A DNA stretch of 9,123 nt from an uncultured Xanthobacteraceae bacterium (GTDB lineage: Bacteria > Pseudomonadota > Alphaproteobacteria > Rhizobiales > Xanthobacteraceae), in NCBI GenBank assembly GCA_955652195.1, contig CATPBC010000389.1, forward strand, positions 1 to 9,123, read 5' to 3'. A model generated the notes under the pieces. That model saw only the letters and a list, made by a program, of their open reading frames with translations. It made no database searches and was not told the DNA's origin. Every line of letters starts with the position of its first letter. Positions within the stretch are counted from its first letter, which is position 1. The translations under genes and the position numbers were made by a program. This document shows positions 6,213 to 9,123 of this stretch, in pieces.

Positions 6213-6980
6213 ATGCCGGCGCAAACTTATTTGTTCGGTTGTTTGAGCGATAATTTCGGCGTGCTGCTGCACGATCCGGAGACTGGCGCCACCGCCTCAA
6301 TCGATGCCCCTGAGGCCGAGCCGGTCGAGGCGGCGCTTAAGAAAACCGGCTGGCGGCTTACCGATATTCTCGTCACCCATCACCATGGCGATCACACAGC
6401 CGGCATCGGCGAGCTCAAGGCGCATCACCACTGCCGGGTGACTGCGCCCCGCCGTGAGGCGCAGCGCATCGCCCATGTCGACGAGACAGTCGCGGAAGGC
6501 GAGACGGTGAAGGTCGGCTCGTTGCAAGGACGCGTGCTCGACACGCCAGGACATACCGCCGGTCACATTTCCTTTGTTTTCCCGGCGGACCGGCTCGCCT
6601 TTGTCGGCGACACGCTGTTTTCCATCGGTTGCGGACGCGTCATCGAAGGCGATCCGCAAATGATGTGGAATTCGCTCCTGAAGCTTCGCGGCCTTCCTGA
6701 CGATACACGCTTTTATTGCGGCCACGAATATACCGAGGCCAATATCCGATTCGCCAAGAGCATCGAGCCGAACAACAAGGCGCTCGCGGCGCGTGCCGAA
6801 GAGGTGGCAAAGCTCCGCGCAGCGAGTAAGCCCACCATCCCGGCAACGATCGGGGCCGAGAAGGCGGCCAATCCGTTTCTTCGCGCCGATAATTCCGAGC
6901 TTGCCAAATCGCTCGGCCTCGGCGGTCAGCCGGCCTGGAAAGTGTTCGCCGAAATTCGCGAGCGGAAGAATCGCTTCTAA
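6213..6980 (+). CDS. gloB: Hydroxyacylglutathione hydrolase (glyoxalase II)
   Basis: Hydrolyses S-D-lactoylglutathione to D-lactate and glutathione, the second step of methylglyoxal detoxification, in the cytoplasm. The 255-residue product is a full-length metallo-beta-lactamase-fold enzyme. The dinuclear metal ligands are all present: T-H-H-H-G-D-H at 55-61 (H56, H58, D60, H61), H114 in 'DTPGHTAGH', D133 in 'FVGDTLF' and H171 in 'YCGHEYTEANIRFA'. The C-terminal HAGH domain with 'NPFLR' and the terminal 'R.RKNRF' helix, which contacts glutathione in the family, is also present. Start ATG 6213 fits the family ('AQTYLFGCLSDNFGVLLHD'). Its TAA stop shares one base with the next ATG (TAATG at 6978-6982), so the DUF985 gene is probably co-translated. 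gloA is not in the window. Confidence 0.96.
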   Translation: MPAQTYLFGCLSDNFGVLLHDPETGATASIDAPEAEPVEAALKKTGWRLTDILVTHHHGDHTAGIGELKAHHHCRVTAPRREAQRIAHVDETVAEGETVKVGSLQGRVLDTPGHTAGHISFVFPADRLAFVGDTLFSIGCGRVIEGDPQMMWNSLLKLRGLPDDTRFYCGHEYTEANIRFAKSIEPNNKALAARAEEVAKLRAASKPTIPATIGAEKAANPFLRADNSELAKSLGLGGQPAWKVFAEIRERKNRF

Positions 6981-7411
6981 TGGCCGTGCTGAGTGCACAA
7001 GACATTATCAGGATGCTCGCTCTCAAGCCGCACCCGGAGGGCGGCCACTTCCGGGAGACCTTCCGCGACCCAAAGCAGATCGCGGATGACCGCTCGGTCT
7101 CGACCGCGATTTATTTTTTGCTCGCGCGCGGGGAACGTGCGCACTGGCATCGCATCGACGCCGTGGAAATCTGGCACTGGTATGCCGGCGCGCCGCTGCA
7201 GCTTGAAATCGCTGCGGCGCCCGGCCGGGTCGAGCGCGTGACGCTTGGCGGCGATATTTCAGCCGGGCTGCGTCCTCAGGCGGTGGTCCCGCCGCAGGCC
7301 TGGCAGGCGGCGCAAACGTTAGGCGACTGGACGCTGCTTGGCTGCACCGTCGCGCCCGGGTTTGATTTTGCAAAGCACGAAGTGGCGCCGCAGGGATGGT
7401 CGCCGGAATGA
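6980..7411 (+). CDS. DUF985 / Cupin_5 family protein
   Basis: A 143-residue single-domain cupin of the DUF985 (Cupin_5) family. Seen are the N-terminal 'IIRMLALKPHPEGGHFRETFRD', the strand 'STAIYFLL', the cupin core 'HWHRIDAVEIWHWYAGAPLQLEI', and the closing 'LLGCTVAPGFDFAKHEVAP'. The His-Trp-His cluster and Glu in the core could bind a metal. The family is structurally a cupin fold with no settled activity, so no reaction is assigned. ATG 6980 overlaps the gloB stop by one base, which points to translational coupling with glyoxalase II. The stop at 7409-7411 is followed by a 29-bp gap to the convergent phbB gene. The length is as expected for the family and nothing appears missing. Confidence 0.9.
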   Translation: MAVLSAQDIIRMLALKPHPEGGHFRETFRDPKQIADDRSVSTAIYFLLARGERAHWHRIDAVEIWHWYAGAPLQLEIAAAPGRVERVTLGGDISAGLRPQAVVPPQAWQAAQTLGDWTLLGCTVAPGFDFAKHEVAPQGWSPE

Positions 7412-7440
7412 TCTAGGCGGCTATGGCGCTGGTTGCCGTG

Positions 7441-8166
7441 TCAGGCGAAATATTGCCCGCCATTCGCGCTCAGAGTCGAACCGGTGAACAGGCCGGCATC
7501 GTCTGAGGCCAGGAACACCACGCAGCGCGCGATCTCTTCCGGCTCGCCCAGCCGCCCGATCGGGATCTGTGGCAGGATGTTTTTCTGCAACACCTCCTGC
7601 GGCATCGCCTTGACCATGTCGGTCGCGATATAGCCAGGACAGATCGCATTGACGGTGATGCCGGCGCGGGCGCCTTCCTGCGCCAAGGCCTTGGTGAAGC
7701 CGATTTCGCCGGCCTTGGCGGCAGAATAATTGGTCTGCCCGAATTGTCCTTTCTGTCCATTGATCGAGGAAATATTGATGATGCGGCCGAACTTACGTTC
7801 GCGCATACCCTCGATCACATTGCGGCACATGTTGAACAATGATCCGAGATTGGTGTTGATCACCTCGGTCCATTGCTCGGGCTTCATGCGGTGAAGCTGC
7901 GCGTCGCGCGTGATGCCGGCATTATTGACCAGAATGTCGACCGGTCCGAGTGCGGCCTCGACCTGTTTGACGCCGGCCGCGCACGCCTCGAAGGAAGAAA
8001 CGTCCCATTTGAAGACACCGATGCCGGTTTCGGCCTTGAATTTCTGCGCCGCCTCGTCGCTGCTGCCGTAATTCGCAGCGACGTTGAAGCCGGCTGCCTT
8101 CAAACCCTTGCTGATCGCAGCGCCAATGCCGCGCGTACCGCCGGTGACGAGTGCAACGCGGGCCAT
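7441..8166 (-). CDS. phbB: Acetoacetyl-CoA reductase (NADPH), short-chain dehydrogenase
   Basis: Reduces acetoacetyl-CoA to (R)-3-hydroxybutyryl-CoA, the second step of polyhydroxybutyrate synthesis. The 241-residue product is a classical short-chain dehydrogenase. It has the nucleotide-binding 'TGGTRGIG' at 8-15, 'NNAG' at 81-84, and the catalytic Ser134, Tyr147 and Lys151 in 'ISSINGQKGQFGQTNYSAAKAG'. The 'NGQKGQFGQTNYSAAKAG' stretch and the 'NGGQYF' C-terminus are those of PhbB/PhaB rather than FabG. Start ATG 8166 was chosen over an upstream frame opening at 8235 because AGAGGA (8176-8171) lies 4 bases before it and the family begins 'MARVALVTGG'. The gene is 23 bp downstream of phbA on the same strand, the usual phbAB operon. 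No clear terminator is seen in the 29-bp gap after its stop. Confidence 0.96.
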   Translation of the reverse strand: MARVALVTGGTRGIGAAISKGLKAAGFNVAANYGSSDEAAQKFKAETGIGVFKWDVSSFEACAAGVKQVEAALGPVDILVNNAGITRDAQLHRMKPEQWTEVINTNLGSLFNMCRNVIEGMRERKFGRIINISSINGQKGQFGQTNYSAAKAGEIGFTKALAQEGARAGITVNAICPGYIATDMVKAMPQEVLQKNILPQIPIGRLGEPEEIARCVVFLASDDAGLFTGSTLSANGGQYFA

Positions 8167-8189
8167 GATGTCCTCTATCGCTCCACGTA

Positions 8190-9123
<934 letters not shown>

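Noticed and set aside
6297..6998. 233-residue open frame antisense to gloB
   Set aside because: It lies opposite a full-length gloB with all metal ligands. The antisense product has no recognisable domain, and such shadows are common in GC-rich DNA.

Overview
The window looks like chromosomal core DNA of a GC-rich alphaproteobacterium, most likely of the order Hyphomicrobiales (Rhizobiales), close to the Bradyrhizobium/Rhodopseudomonas type. The reasons are a class I (archaeal-type) lysyl-tRNA synthetase, a class 2 quinone-linked dihydroorotate dehydrogenase coupled to a DUF952 gene, a phbA-phbB polyhydroxybutyrate pair, and protein sequences that read as typical for that group. No rRNA, tRNA, CRISPR array, transposase or integrase was found.

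Layout. Bases 1-435 hold the 3' end of a family 3 solute-binding protein gene. A 139-bp gap follows, with a perfect 16-bp inverted repeat and a 12-bp palindrome, and then lysS (575-2191, +). Convergent to lysS is a LexA/CI-like HTH plus S24-fold regulator (2227-2871, -) that lacks both expected catalytic residues. A 260-bp gap holds a small palindrome, a hairpin and a five-unit degenerate 12-bp tandem repeat. It leads into the translationally coupled pair DUF952 gene-pyrD (3132-4567, +). On the minus strand, a putative SAM methyltransferase gene (6089-5352) is followed after 10 bp by pxpA (5341-4598), whose start holds five in-frame ATG codons made by a 12-bp tandem repeat. Divergent from the methyltransferase is gloB (6213-6980, +), which overlaps a DUF985 cupin gene by one base (6980-7411). 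The right end is phbB (8166-7441, -) and the 3' four-fifths of phbA (8190-9123, -), which runs off the window.

Function. The genes are mostly housekeeping: Lys-tRNA charging, pyrimidine synthesis, 5-oxoproline recycling, methylglyoxal detoxification (glyoxalase II), and conversion of acetyl-CoA to (R)-3-hydroxybutyryl-CoA for PHB storage. I see no defence, secretion or novel multi-gene system. The points worth a second look are the apparently catalytically dead S24 regulator, the palindromic element before lysS, the two unrelated 12-bp tandem repeats at gene starts, and a pxpA that stands without pxpB/pxpC.
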